Of a DNA stretch of 42,875 bases, positions 36,884 to 42,875 are shown piece by piece. Source of the DNA: Gammaproteobacteria bacterium. Its GTDB lineage: Bacteria > Pseudomonadota > Gammaproteobacteria > Pseudomonadales > Pseudomonadaceae. How positions within the stretch are numbered: the stretch's first letter is position 1; every line of letters starts with the position of its first letter. A program made the translations under genes and the position numbers. Below the pieces are notes generated by a model that had not been told where the DNA came from, made no database searches, and saw only the letters and a list, made by a program, of their open reading frames with translations. The DNA is taken from positions 1 through 42,875 of the forward strand of contig JAAYFI010000110.1 in NCBI GenBank assembly GCA_012728315.1, read 5' to 3'.

Positions 36884-37371
36884 GCGTCACCGTCCTCTAC
36901 TTGCCATACTTCTTTCTCAATCATCACGATCCGCTTTCGCTCTTTCTTACCGCAATGGTCGCAGGTTCTTTGATCCCCTTCTTCTCGCCATTTATGGGCT
37001 AAATCTCCGTGAATGGCACAAACGCCGATCTTTAGGTAATCACCCCAGAAGGCGTCTGTTACATCCACCCAGTTTGCCGTGTCATGAGGCGCGCCATAAG
37101 CGTAACGCTCGATTTTTTGGCCTACTAGGCAAAGGTTCCTCAACTGCCGAGCATGAATCCAGTCACCATCTCGCTCGCTGCCAATATACAGGCTTGGCTT
37201 GTTTGACTGTACGCCATAGAACATGTTCCATGTTGCCGCCCATATGCGGTGCTCGCTCGGGTTGCTGTACTTTTTCATGTAGCGGTATAGCTGCCAGCTA
37301 AAAAAATCAGACTTGCCGCGCACCTTTGGTTTTATTTGATCTGCTGTTGGCGTCATCGTTAGGGTTTTCAT
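36880..37371 (-). CDS. Hypothetical protein with Cys/His cluster (163 aa)
   Basis: The protein starts MKTLTMTPTADQIKPKVRG. A central region rich in aromatics (FSWQLYRYMKKYSNPSEHRIWAA) is followed near the C-terminus by CAIHGDLAHKWREEG...CDHCGKKERKR, a probable zinc-binding knuckle. It is coupled to the genes on both sides by ATGA. Zinc-knuckle early phage proteins can bind nucleic acid; no specific family is recognised. Confidence 0.78.
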   Translation of the reverse strand: MKTLTMTPTADQIKPKVRGKSDFFSWQLYRYMKKYSNPSEHRIWAATWNMFYGVQSNKPSLYIGSERDGDWIHARQLRNLCLVGQKIERYAYGAPHDTANWVDVTDAFWGDYLKIGVCAIHGDLAHKWREEGDQRTCDHCGKKERKRIVMIEKEVWQVEDGDA

Positions 37372-37802
37372 TTTTCACCCCAATAAAACTCATTACCATC
37401 TCGGTAGATTTGTTTTAGTTTTAGCTTTGACGTTGCGTGAATCTCAGGCCCTCTACCAATCGCGTATTTAAGGTTATCAGCAAAACATGCTTCAAACTCG
37501 CTATCCCAGATACAAGAAAAAAACTTAAATCCGAACGATTCTAATGCAAGCCTGCAAGCTTCGCTCGTATCAGCACACCACCACCCACCAGCCATCAACT
37601 CATCCGAGGTCAACGGCTTAGCTTTATCAACACCTAATGCAGGCCCTAACCAAGAACGCTCAACCAGTCGCTGCTGCAGCTCGTTGCGCTTCATCTCTAG
37701 CAGACTGTACAGGTGGTTCTGCAGTTCGCCATGCGCCCCGTCGTCAATGTCGGTTTGCATTAGATTCAATGTTAGTTTTACTTCATCGTTGATTTCGTTC
37801 AT
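37368..37802 (-). CDS. First leftward gene, hypothetical protein (144 aa)
   Basis: ATG 37802 is chosen because AAAGGAAG lies four bases upstream; earlier starts add an unlikely N-terminus. Residues 1-50 form a charged helix (INDEVKLTLNLMQTDIDDGAHGELQNHLYSLLEMKRNELQQRLV), and the rest includes a Trp/Cys segment (GGWWCADTSEACRLALESFGFKFFSCIWDSEFEACFA). It is the first gene after the strong leftward promoter at 37956. Function unknown. Confidence 0.78.
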   Translation of the reverse strand: MNEINDEVKLTLNLMQTDIDDGAHGELQNHLYSLLEMKRNELQQRLVERSWLGPALGVDKAKPLTSDELMAGGWWCADTSEACRLALESFGFKFFSCIWDSEFEACFADNLKYAIGRGPEIHATSKLKLKQIYRDGNEFYWGEK

Positions 37803-37913
37803 GTCACTTCCTTTCATGTTGAGACCCACGTGCGTACACAAAAGTGAAGAGGCATGGGGCATATTGAACTATTAGCCGCTTACGGCGGCAAGTCGGCTTT
37901 TTAGTCTGTGCTG

Positions 37914-37958
37914 ACTTAGCACCGCTTTAGGCCGGTGAGTCTTTGGTACGTGCTAAGT
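37914..37958. repeat. Inverted repeat ACTTAGCAC/GTGCTAAGT at the leftward promoter
   Basis: ACTTAGCAC (37914-37922) and GTGCTAAGT (37950-37958) are perfect 9-base inverted copies separated by 27 bases; the right arm overlaps the -10 box of the leftward promoter. The left arm is also part of a small local hairpin (GTGCT...AGCAC). Likely a regulator binding pair. Confidence 0.6.
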
Positions 37959-37983
37959 ATACGCGGTGGTGCGGGTAATGCAA
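37956..37983 (-). promoter_or_regulatory. Leftward promoter of the late/structural strand
   Basis: Minus strand TTGCAT (37978-37983), 16 bases, TATACT (37956-37961). The start site should fall near 37949, giving a leader of about 145 bases before the gene at 37802. Confidence 0.75.
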
Positions 37984-38056
37984 GTGGTTTATGGTCAATA
38001 CAGTATTTTTTATGATTATTGATGGCTACACATAGTTATCACTTTAAGAAAATGCT

Positions 38057-38263
38057 GTAAGTCATTGATTTGTAAGGAAAAAATCTATTGATTAATAATT
38101 ATAATAAATAACTATAAATACTAATACTTACTTTTTGCGGTGCTTTATAGTCTTTAGGGTATAGGTATAACTACTATCTATAGAGGGTAGTCTGTATATA
38201 TTATATGTATCTCTAATGGCGTTATTCATCTATTCAGTAATTTATAGCGTAAGTCGTTGATTT
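38057..38263 (+). repeat. Direct repeat pair GTAAGTC[AG]TTGATTT
   Basis: Two 15-base copies with one difference, at 38057-38071 and 38249-38263, 192 bases apart, bracket the most AT-rich segment of the window. Iteron- or initiator-like spacing, but only two copies. Confidence 0.5.
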
Positions 38264-38331
38264 CAAAGTGTTTTAATGATTAATCAAGCATGTATTCATC
38301 TGCCTTTCAGCGAATAATCAATAAAAAGTTC

Positions 38332-38359
38332 TTGATAAATTGCTTAATTTGTATATTCT
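38332..38359 (+). promoter_or_regulatory. Rightward promoter of the replication operon
   Basis: TTGATA (38332-38337), 16 bases, TATTCT (38354-38359); TATATT two bases earlier is an alternative -10. It is about 30 bases upstream of the first gene of the operon. Confidence 0.6.
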
Positions 38360-38390
38360 TGCGTTTCTGTATTTTCGAACGAGGTGGAAA

Positions 38391-38630
38391 ATGAAAACAA
38401 AATACCCGGCGTACACTTTGCTTCATGAAGTCGATACGCAAATAAAAAATATGTCCATCGGTGATGAAGTTGAGCTTAAAATAAAAGATCCTAAATTCGT
38501 TATTGGTGTTTATGCGAAAAACAGCAGCGTAGTCTCGACTGCTAAGCGCGTGGCGAACGAGAAAGGATGGCGCTCTATCGTCACGCTAACCAAGGGCGAT
38601 AAATTCCCAGTTATTCGGAGGCTTGGATAA
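38391..38630 (+). CDS. Small basic hypothetical protein (79 aa)
   Basis: ATG 38391 has GAGGTGG upstream; the longer form would start inside the promoter. The product is basic with alternating strands and helices (GDEVELKIKDPKFVIGVYAKNSSVVSTAKRVANEKGW), and overlaps the primase gene by one base (TAATG). As the first gene after the candidate origin it might be an origin-binding or replication accessory protein, which is inference. Confidence 0.8.
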   Translation: MKTKYPAYTLLHEVDTQIKNMSIGDEVELKIKDPKFVIGVYAKNSSVVSTAKRVANEKGWRSIVTLTKGDKFPVIRRLG

Positions 38631-40981
38631 TGGCCGTTATCGACTACACGGATGCGCTAGATGCAGGCTGGCGAATATTCCCGCTGCACGACATTGTAAT
38701 AACGTCAGACGGCAAGCGCTGCGGTTGTGGCGATCCTGAATGCAAGACAATTGGCAAGCACCCGCGCAGCGCGGCATGGCAGCATACGCAAGACTGGGAT
38801 GATACCCAGTTGGCCTATCTGGAAGACGAGGACGGTACGTTTTTCGGAAACCAATTTTTAGACGGTTATGGCATCGTTACTAATACAAGCGAGCTACTGG
38901 TAGTTGATGTCGATGGAAGAAACGGCGGTTTTGAGTCTGCTAAGTCGCTGCAAAAAGTTCGAGAAAAATGCGGCTACATTGTTCGGACTGGTAGTGGTGA
39001 CGGTGAGCACTGGTATTTTAAACGGCCCGCAGATTCACTAGGCAAGGCGTTGTGCACAAATCTAGCCCAGTACAAGGGTATTGATTTTAAATCAACTGGA
39101 TACGTAGTGGGGGCATATAGCGAGCATGAGAGTGGTTTACGTTACGAGGTAATATTGGGCAGCCCTGCTTCTGTGACGATGGCGCCCGATGAGCTGCTGG
39201 ATTTACTGGAGCGTAAAGAGAAATCGTACACGGTAGGAGATTATTCTGTAGATGAGAATGAGCTGGCCACCATGGTTGACGCTATTCCTAATACCGAGGC
39301 CACTACGTACGAGGAATGGCTGCACATCGGTATGGCGCTGCATAACTCAACAGGCGGCGCCGATACCGGGCTAGACCTATGGGTAAATTGGTCAAGGCAA
39401 AGCAATCCAAGCGAGTGCGTTAGCACTATGTCAGACAAATGGCACGGATTCGGCAAGAGCGCAAACCCTGTTACTGCTGCAACGATTGCGGCTAAGGCGC
39501 GTGAAAACGGATATGCCGCGACGGTTGAATTTGTCGATGATACAGAGTGGGCAGATGATCCTATTATTGAGCCAAAACAAAACAGCAATGCGATCATGGA
39601 GCATGATCCGGAGCCTAGCGACTTTAGCGGGTTGGTCGGTCGAGTTTTCGAGTGGATTGATTCACAGTGTCTGTTCCCGCGCAAGCATTTAGCGCTGGCT
39701 GCAGCAATGCAGGTGGTTGGTAATGCCGCAGGTTTGCGTTACCGAGTTGATCCGGTATACAAAACTACTCTCAACCTTATGACGTTTGCGGTCGCTGATA
39801 GCGGATCGGGAAAAGAAGCGGTTTATCAGGCTGCGTCTGAGCTGATTGCGGCAGCTGGACAGTCCGCAGCAATGCATGGCGGCATTAAGTCGGAGCAGGA
39901 GCTGGTCAGAAATATTGTACGGCACCAGGCGAGCATGTATATGGTCGATGAGTTCGGATCAATGCTAGCTAAGATCGGTAACGCAAAAGCAAAAGGAAAC
40001 GCCAGCTACTTGGAAGCTGTTCCAGCTGAGATTATGAAGATATTCACAAAGGCGAATAGCAGTTACTTGGTATCTGGAGATATGCGCGAAACAATTGAGG
40101 AGCGTATAGATAAGCAGATTGCAACTGCTCAAAAGCGCGTCGATGACGGGCGCGGAGGTGAGCAAGAGCTGGATGATTTGCGCGCCGACAGACTAAAGAT
40201 AAATAACGGGATTGCAGCGCCTTTCTTGTCGTTCTTTGGCATCACTGAGCCAAACAGTTTTGATGCTGCAATACGACTTGATCCGGATATGCTGGTGAAC
40301 GGGTTCCTTGGGCGAGCGCTGCTTTTTAGAGAGCCTCAAGCGCTGCCGTTGCGGCGTGACAAGTACGCACCTATGCCGCTGTGCGACGAGTTAAAGGCTC
40401 GACTGTTTGAGCTGTACGCGCAAGGCCATGCGGGCAAAGAGTTCGATAGAGTAAGGCTTTACGGTGATCGTCGCATTATCAATATATCAGCTGATGCGCG
40501 CAAAGAGCTTGATGATGTTTATCTGTACTGGCGCGGTCGCGGGCAAGAGCTAGAGCACGAAGGTCAGGGCCTGCATACGATCACTACGCGCGTATGGGAA
40601 ATGACAATTAAACTGGCAGGAATACTAAGTATTCCCGTGCAAGATACTCACGACATTACAGTTGAGCTGCACCACGTCAGGCAGGCTCACGCCATCGTTC
40701 GCCGCGTGACTGATTTTAAATTGAGCCACTGTATAGCAATCCTCGGAGCTGATAGCCACGACAAAGAGGAGCGCACGACGGGGCTAATTGAGGGCGTTAT
40801 AACGGTCATAAAGGGAAGCCCAGACGGAATAGGCGCTGGCGTTATCCGCAACCGGAATAAAAAATATGGCAGCGCTAACGTGAACGCATGCATTGATCAT
40901 TTGATTAAAAATTCAGTGATTGAAGAAGTCGAATATAGAGACGCCAGAAACCGTGTACAGAAAAAATATAAATTAAAATAG
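38630..40981 (+). CDS. Primase-polymerase/DUF3987 helicase fusion (783 aa)
   Basis: The N-terminal prim-pol domain shows GWRIFPL (13-19), a CxCGxPxCxxxGKHPR zinc-type knuckle (31-46), VVDVDGRNGG with the catalytic Asp pair (91-100) and GSGDGEHWYF (121-130). A PriCT-like linker follows (EEWLHIGMALHNSTGG...LDLWVNWSRQS...W-x-GF). From about residue 335 it is DUF3987-like, with Walker A near ADSGSGKEA (about 389-397) and a Walker B-like MYMVDEFGSML. One protein thus primes and probably unwinds DNA at the fork. No separate DnaB or DnaG gene exists, so this is the main replicase-associated enzyme. Confidence 0.93.
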   Translation: MAVIDYTDALDAGWRIFPLHDIVITSDGKRCGCGDPECKTIGKHPRSAAWQHTQDWDDTQLAYLEDEDGTFFGNQFLDGYGIVTNTSELLVVDVDGRNGGFESAKSLQKVREKCGYIVRTGSGDGEHWYFKRPADSLGKALCTNLAQYKGIDFKSTGYVVGAYSEHESGLRYEVILGSPASVTMAPDELLDLLERKEKSYTVGDYSVDENELATMVDAIPNTEATTYEEWLHIGMALHNSTGGADTGLDLWVNWSRQSNPSECVSTMSDKWHGFGKSANPVTAATIAAKARENGYAATVEFVDDTEWADDPIIEPKQNSNAIMEHDPEPSDFSGLVGRVFEWIDSQCLFPRKHLALAAAMQVVGNAAGLRYRVDPVYKTTLNLMTFAVADSGSGKEAVYQAASELIAAAGQSAAMHGGIKSEQELVRNIVRHQASMYMVDEFGSMLAKIGNAKAKGNASYLEAVPAEIMKIFTKANSSYLVSGDMRETIEERIDKQIATAQKRVDDGRGGEQELDDLRADRLKINNGIAAPFLSFFGITEPNSFDAAIRLDPDMLVNGFLGRALLFREPQALPLRRDKYAPMPLCDELKARLFELYAQGHAGKEFDRVRLYGDRRIINISADARKELDDVYLYWRGRGQELEHEGQGLHTITTRVWEMTIKLAGILSIPVQDTHDITVELHHVRQAHAIVRRVTDFKLSHCIAILGADSHDKEERTTGLIEGVITVIKGSPDGIGAGVIRNRNKKYGSANVNACIDHLIKNSVIEEVEYRDARNRVQKKYKLK

Positions 40982-40992
40982 CATTAAACTAC

Positions 40993-41022
40993 TTGCACCG
41001 CCCCGCATTGCGGTGCTAGTAT
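40993..41022 (+). promoter_or_regulatory. Promoter with internal inverted repeat, before the mini HTH gene
   Basis: TTGCAC (40993-40998), 18 bases, TAGTAT (41017-41022). A perfect 7-base inverted repeat GCACCGC/GCGGTGC (40995-41001 and 41010-41016) fills the -35 and spacer. It is either an operator over a promoter or a hairpin ending primase transcripts; no T-run follows. Confidence 0.5.
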
Positions 41023-41052
41023 TATCACACAAACAAACGAGAGGGATTGAAA

Positions 41053-41229
41053 ATGCTAGATGAATTATTGGTAGCCATGCGAAAGCATGATCGCGTAGAT
41101 ATGGCCTACAAAAGCGGCGTGTCGATCCACACGATCAACCGACTTATGAGCGGCGCAGATAGCAATCCTACCATTAAAACGGTGGAAGCTTTGCGTAAGT
41201 ATTGCGATGAACAGGAGCGAGTAAAATGA
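41053..41229 (+). CDS. Mini helix-turn-helix regulator (58 aa)
   Basis: ATG 41053 with GAGGG seven bases upstream. RVDMAYKSGVSIHTINRLMSG makes the HTH, followed by NPTIKTVEALRKYCDEQ, the XRE-type closing helix. It resembles the 55-residue regulator at 3642-3809 in both length and residues (SGVSxxTI and NPxIKTVE). It has its own promoter-like region and is coupled to the Sak4-like gene by ATGA, so it may regulate the recombination genes or the early switch. Confidence 0.85.
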   Translation: MLDELLVAMRKHDRVDMAYKSGVSIHTINRLMSGADSNPTIKTVEALRKYCDEQERVK

Positions 41230-42077
41230 GCTTTTTAAGCAGAACTAAAAAACCATCAGCAAAGCCGCCGATTATCACGATTGTAGGCAGTCCAGGCACG
41301 GGAAAAACGAGCTTAGGCGCGCTATTCCCTAATGCCCTTATATTGCCTACAGAAGACGGTACGAGTGTTTTTGAAAACTGGGATGAAGATATTCAACCCG
41401 ATGTTTTGCCTCGCTTGCCGAAATCTGCAAAAGACCAAAACGGCAATATGTCGCGGTCAAGTCGTGAAACTTTAATGCATATTGTTGACGAGCTTATGAC
41501 TAGCGATCACGAATACAAGACTTTTGTAGTCGATTCGATCACTACGCTAGACGGCTTGTTCGGCCATGAAATAGCACTGCGCGATAACGTTGGCACCGTT
41601 GCCGATGCTAGCGGTGGGTTCCATAAAGGCTACGCCGAGGTTATGAGCTGGCACGCTGATTTTATTTACAAGTGCGAGCAGTTGCGCGCCGTAAAAAATA
41701 TGGCGGTTGTGTTTTTAGCGCACACAGGCGTTAAAAAGATCCGCAACAGTCCTGATGCTGCAGCTGATTACAGCGTTTTTAGTCTCGACATGGATACGCA
41801 ATCATTGAGCGTATACGTAAGCCAGTCTGACGCTGTGCTTTATCTTGAAAAAGAGAAATTCGTAACGGGGCAGGAAACAAACCGCAAAGGCCAGACGACC
41901 AAATTCGGACGAATAACGCAAACAGGCGTGCGTAAATTGATCACAACCGGCGACGGGCACGTTGGGTATGTGAACGCAAAAAACCGGTATAACATGCCGG
42001 CCGAGATGGAAGTTGAACTCGGCACAAACCCAGTCACGCAATACATTAAGTTTTTTAATCAGGAGCAACAATCATGA
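41226..42077 (+). CDS. RecA-like P-loop ATPase (Sak4/AAA_24-like), 283 aa
   Basis: Walker A GSPGTGKTS (21-29) is followed by FPNALILPTEDGTSVFENWD, and a Walker B-like strand TFVVDSITTLDGLF (about 100-113). The region AVVFLAHTGVKKI (about 161-173) fits the sensor of the phage AAA_24/Sak4 family, which pairs with an SSB-like protein and an exonuclease in homologous recombination. The neighbours, an SSB-like protein with an overlap (ATGA) and then YqaJ exonuclease, complete this module. Confidence 0.9.
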   Translation: MSFLSRTKKPSAKPPIITIVGSPGTGKTSLGALFPNALILPTEDGTSVFENWDEDIQPDVLPRLPKSAKDQNGNMSRSSRETLMHIVDELMTSDHEYKTFVVDSITTLDGLFGHEIALRDNVGTVADASGGFHKGYAEVMSWHADFIYKCEQLRAVKNMAVVFLAHTGVKKIRNSPDAAADYSVFSLDMDTQSLSVYVSQSDAVLYLEKEKFVTGQETNRKGQTTKFGRITQTGVRKLITTGDGHVGYVNAKNRYNMPAEMEVELGTNPVTQYIKFFNQEQQS

Positions 42078-42610
42078 GTTTTTTCGGAAATATTGACACT
42101 CAAGAATCTAGTTTTGAAATGACCGGCGGCGACCTTGCTCCGATTCCTAAAGACACTCGCGTTTTAGCGATCTGTGAGGAGGCTAAAAACAGCGAATACA
42201 ATGGCGACCGATACATTAATCTTAAGTGGCGCGTTAGCCAGCCTGCTGAGTTTGCTAATCGCGTGCTATTCCAAAAGCTACGGGTTTACAGTCTAGATAA
42301 GGCTGAGGCGCACAAGCGTATGCTGGCTGCTATTGCGACGAATGCTGGCGGTAAATTGTTCGCTGCGATGCAAAAGGCAGGAGAGCAAGAGCCTAGCGAT
42401 ATGAGCCTTAGCACTATCACTAATTCGCCAATGGTTTTACTGCTTGACGTGTGGGAGCTTGACGACAAAAGCAAGTCAGGAAATTGGGTTAAGTCTGTAT
42501 CAGCTCGCAAGGCTGGATCTGCTCAAGCGCAGCAGGCTGTAAAACCAGCTCAAGCACCAGCGCCAACGCCGCCGCCATCTGATGTTTTTGAAGACGATAT
42601 TCCTTTCTGA
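42074..42610 (+). CDS. SSB-like DNA-binding protein (DUF669-like), 178 aa
   Basis: The first 135 residues are a beta-rich domain (PKDTRVLAICEEAKNSEYNGDRYINLKWRVSQPAEFANRVLFQKL, then PMVLLLDVWELDDKS), like DUF669 proteins of phage recombination modules. A Gln/Ala/Pro-rich linker (AQAQQAVKPAQAPAPTPPP) leads to an acidic tip, DVFEDDIPF, the same end by which bacterial SSBs recruit partners. So it probably coats ssDNA and recruits the Sak4-like ATPase or exonuclease. It overlaps the ATPase gene by ATGA. Confidence 0.88.
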   Translation: MSFFGNIDTQESSFEMTGGDLAPIPKDTRVLAICEEAKNSEYNGDRYINLKWRVSQPAEFANRVLFQKLRVYSLDKAEAHKRMLAAIATNAGGKLFAAMQKAGEQEPSDMSLSTITNSPMVLLLDVWELDDKSKSGNWVKSVSARKAGSAQAQQAVKPAQAPAPTPPPSDVFEDDIPF

Positions 42611-42626
42611 TAATCCAATTAAAAAT

Positions 42627-42648
42627 CCGTACTGCGCAAACAGTACGG
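42627..42648 (+). other. Perfect hairpin in the leader of the YqaJ gene
   Basis: CCGTACTG (42627-42634) and CAGTACGG (42641-42648) pair fully around a CGCAAA loop, just 3 bases before the ribosome site TAGGAG. No T-run follows, so it is more likely a translation or RNA-stability element than a terminator. Confidence 0.6.
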
Positions 42649-42662
42649 CTTAGGAGTTACAA

Positions 42663-42875
42663 ATGAACAGCACAATCAATGTATCACAAAGAAGCCCAGA
42701 ATGGTTTAATCAGAGAAAAATGCGGATGACAGGCAGCCGTATTGGTGCAATTTTAGGCGTCAGCCCATGGCAAAAACCTGATGACGTTTTGCGCGCCATG
42801 GTGCGCGAGTATCACGACTACCCTAGTGAGTTTGTTAGCAATCCAGCGGTGGATCACGGAAACAATAACGAGCAG
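42663..42875 (+). CDS. YqaJ-family exonuclease, N-terminal part (continues at base 1)
   Basis: ATG 42663 with TAGGAG seven bases upstream. The first 71 residues include VSQRSPEWFNQRKMRMTGSRIGAILGVSPWQKP, the family's 'R-x-x-x-W-x-x-x-R...ITGS-x-x-G-x-x-x-G-x-SPW' start, and HGNNNEQ, which joins the RALL at base 10 through the nine shared bases. The frame therefore crosses the ends of the window; see the C-terminal part at 1-711. Confidence 0.92.
   Translation, partial: MNSTINVSQRSPEWFNQRKMRMTGSRIGAILGVSPWQKPDDVLRAMVREYHDYPSEFVSNPAVDHGNNNEQ

Larger units (their letters stand above)
37803..38390. other. Intergenic control region, replication origin candidate (588 bases, no gene seen)
   Basis: The only gap over 300 bases. 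From left to right it holds the 5' leader of the leftward operon, a GC-rich hairpin with a + strand T-run (37872-37902), an inverted repeat overlapping the leftward promoter, then a strongly AT-rich segment (about 38080-38230) and a repeated GTAAGTCRTTGATTT (38057-38071 and 38249-38263). It lies between divergent operons and directly upstream of the primase-helicase gene, the common place of a phage origin. No exact DnaA box was found by eye. No convincing ORF occurs in either strand. Confidence 0.55.

Noticed and set aside
37872-37902. Terminator-like hairpin with T-run on the + strand
   Set aside because: There is no rightward gene upstream for it to end; on the minus strand it has no T-run. 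It may simply be leader structure of the leftward operon, so it is mentioned only within the intergenic entry.
1-42875. CRISPR arrays and tRNA genes
   Set aside because: No set of regularly spaced repeats and no cloverleaf with an intact T-loop (GTTCRANNC) was noticed on either strand by eye; a tRNAscan or CRISPR finder run was not possible.

Overview
The window reads as a complete, or all but complete, genome of a tailed dsDNA phage with a long non-contractile tail (siphovirus type). The first nine bases are the same as the last nine (AACGAGCAG), and one yqaJ-type exonuclease gene runs off the right end and continues in frame at the left end, so the sequence closes as a circle and was opened inside that gene. 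There are no rRNA, tRNA, CRISPR or host genes. A sigma70-like promoter set, Shine-Dalgarno sites, an Rz/Rz1 spanin pair and lipobox signal peptides point to a Gram-negative, probably gammaproteobacterial, host; the genus cannot be read from the sequence.

Layout. (1) Replication and recombination on the + strand, 38391-42875 and on through 1-3142: a small unknown protein, a primase-polymerase/helicase fusion, a mini HTH protein, a RecA-like (Sak4-type) ATPase, an SSB-like protein with a DDIPF tail, YqaJ exonuclease, an SF2 helicase with zinc-finger cysteines and a VRR-NUC nuclease. (2) A control region, 3158-3960: a three-gene leftward operon (mini HTH protein, unknown protein, lipoprotein) faces a strong rightward promoter across a compact operator. 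(3) A rightward early operon, 3960-10544, of mostly small unknown genes joined by ATGA/GTGA overlaps, with flavin-dependent thymidylate synthase (thyX), a DUF4942 protein, and two copies of a cassette made of a structured leader RNA plus an HNH/AP2-like protein. (4) A long leftward late region, 37802 down to 10564: small unknown genes, terminase, portal, DUF2213 protein, decoration protein, DUF2184 capsid protein, connectors, a MuF-like protein, a self-contained rha/DUF551 'moron', tail completion, tail tube, G/GT frameshift chaperones, a 1707-residue tape measure, tail tip and fibre genes, then spanins, endolysin and holin-like genes. (5) A 588-base AT-rich intergenic region, 37803-38390, between the divergent late and replication operons; it carries promoters, an inverted repeat and direct repeats and is the best origin candidate.

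How it works together. Recombination and replication proteins copy the genome, ThyX supplies dTMP, and small HTH regulators with operators at the divergent control regions probably time transcription. No integrase or partition gene is present, so the repressor-like region does not imply a normal integrating lysogen. The late region is broken up by internal terminator/promoter pairs that can set gene dosage.

The most notable finding is the duplicated leader RNA plus HNH/AP2 cassette at 4643-5422 and 8295-9063. The two RNAs differ in sequence but keep the same helices through compensatory changes, each ends in a terminator-like stem and U-run directly before the reading frame, and the two proteins are the same length (211 aa) and align without gaps at about 63% identity.
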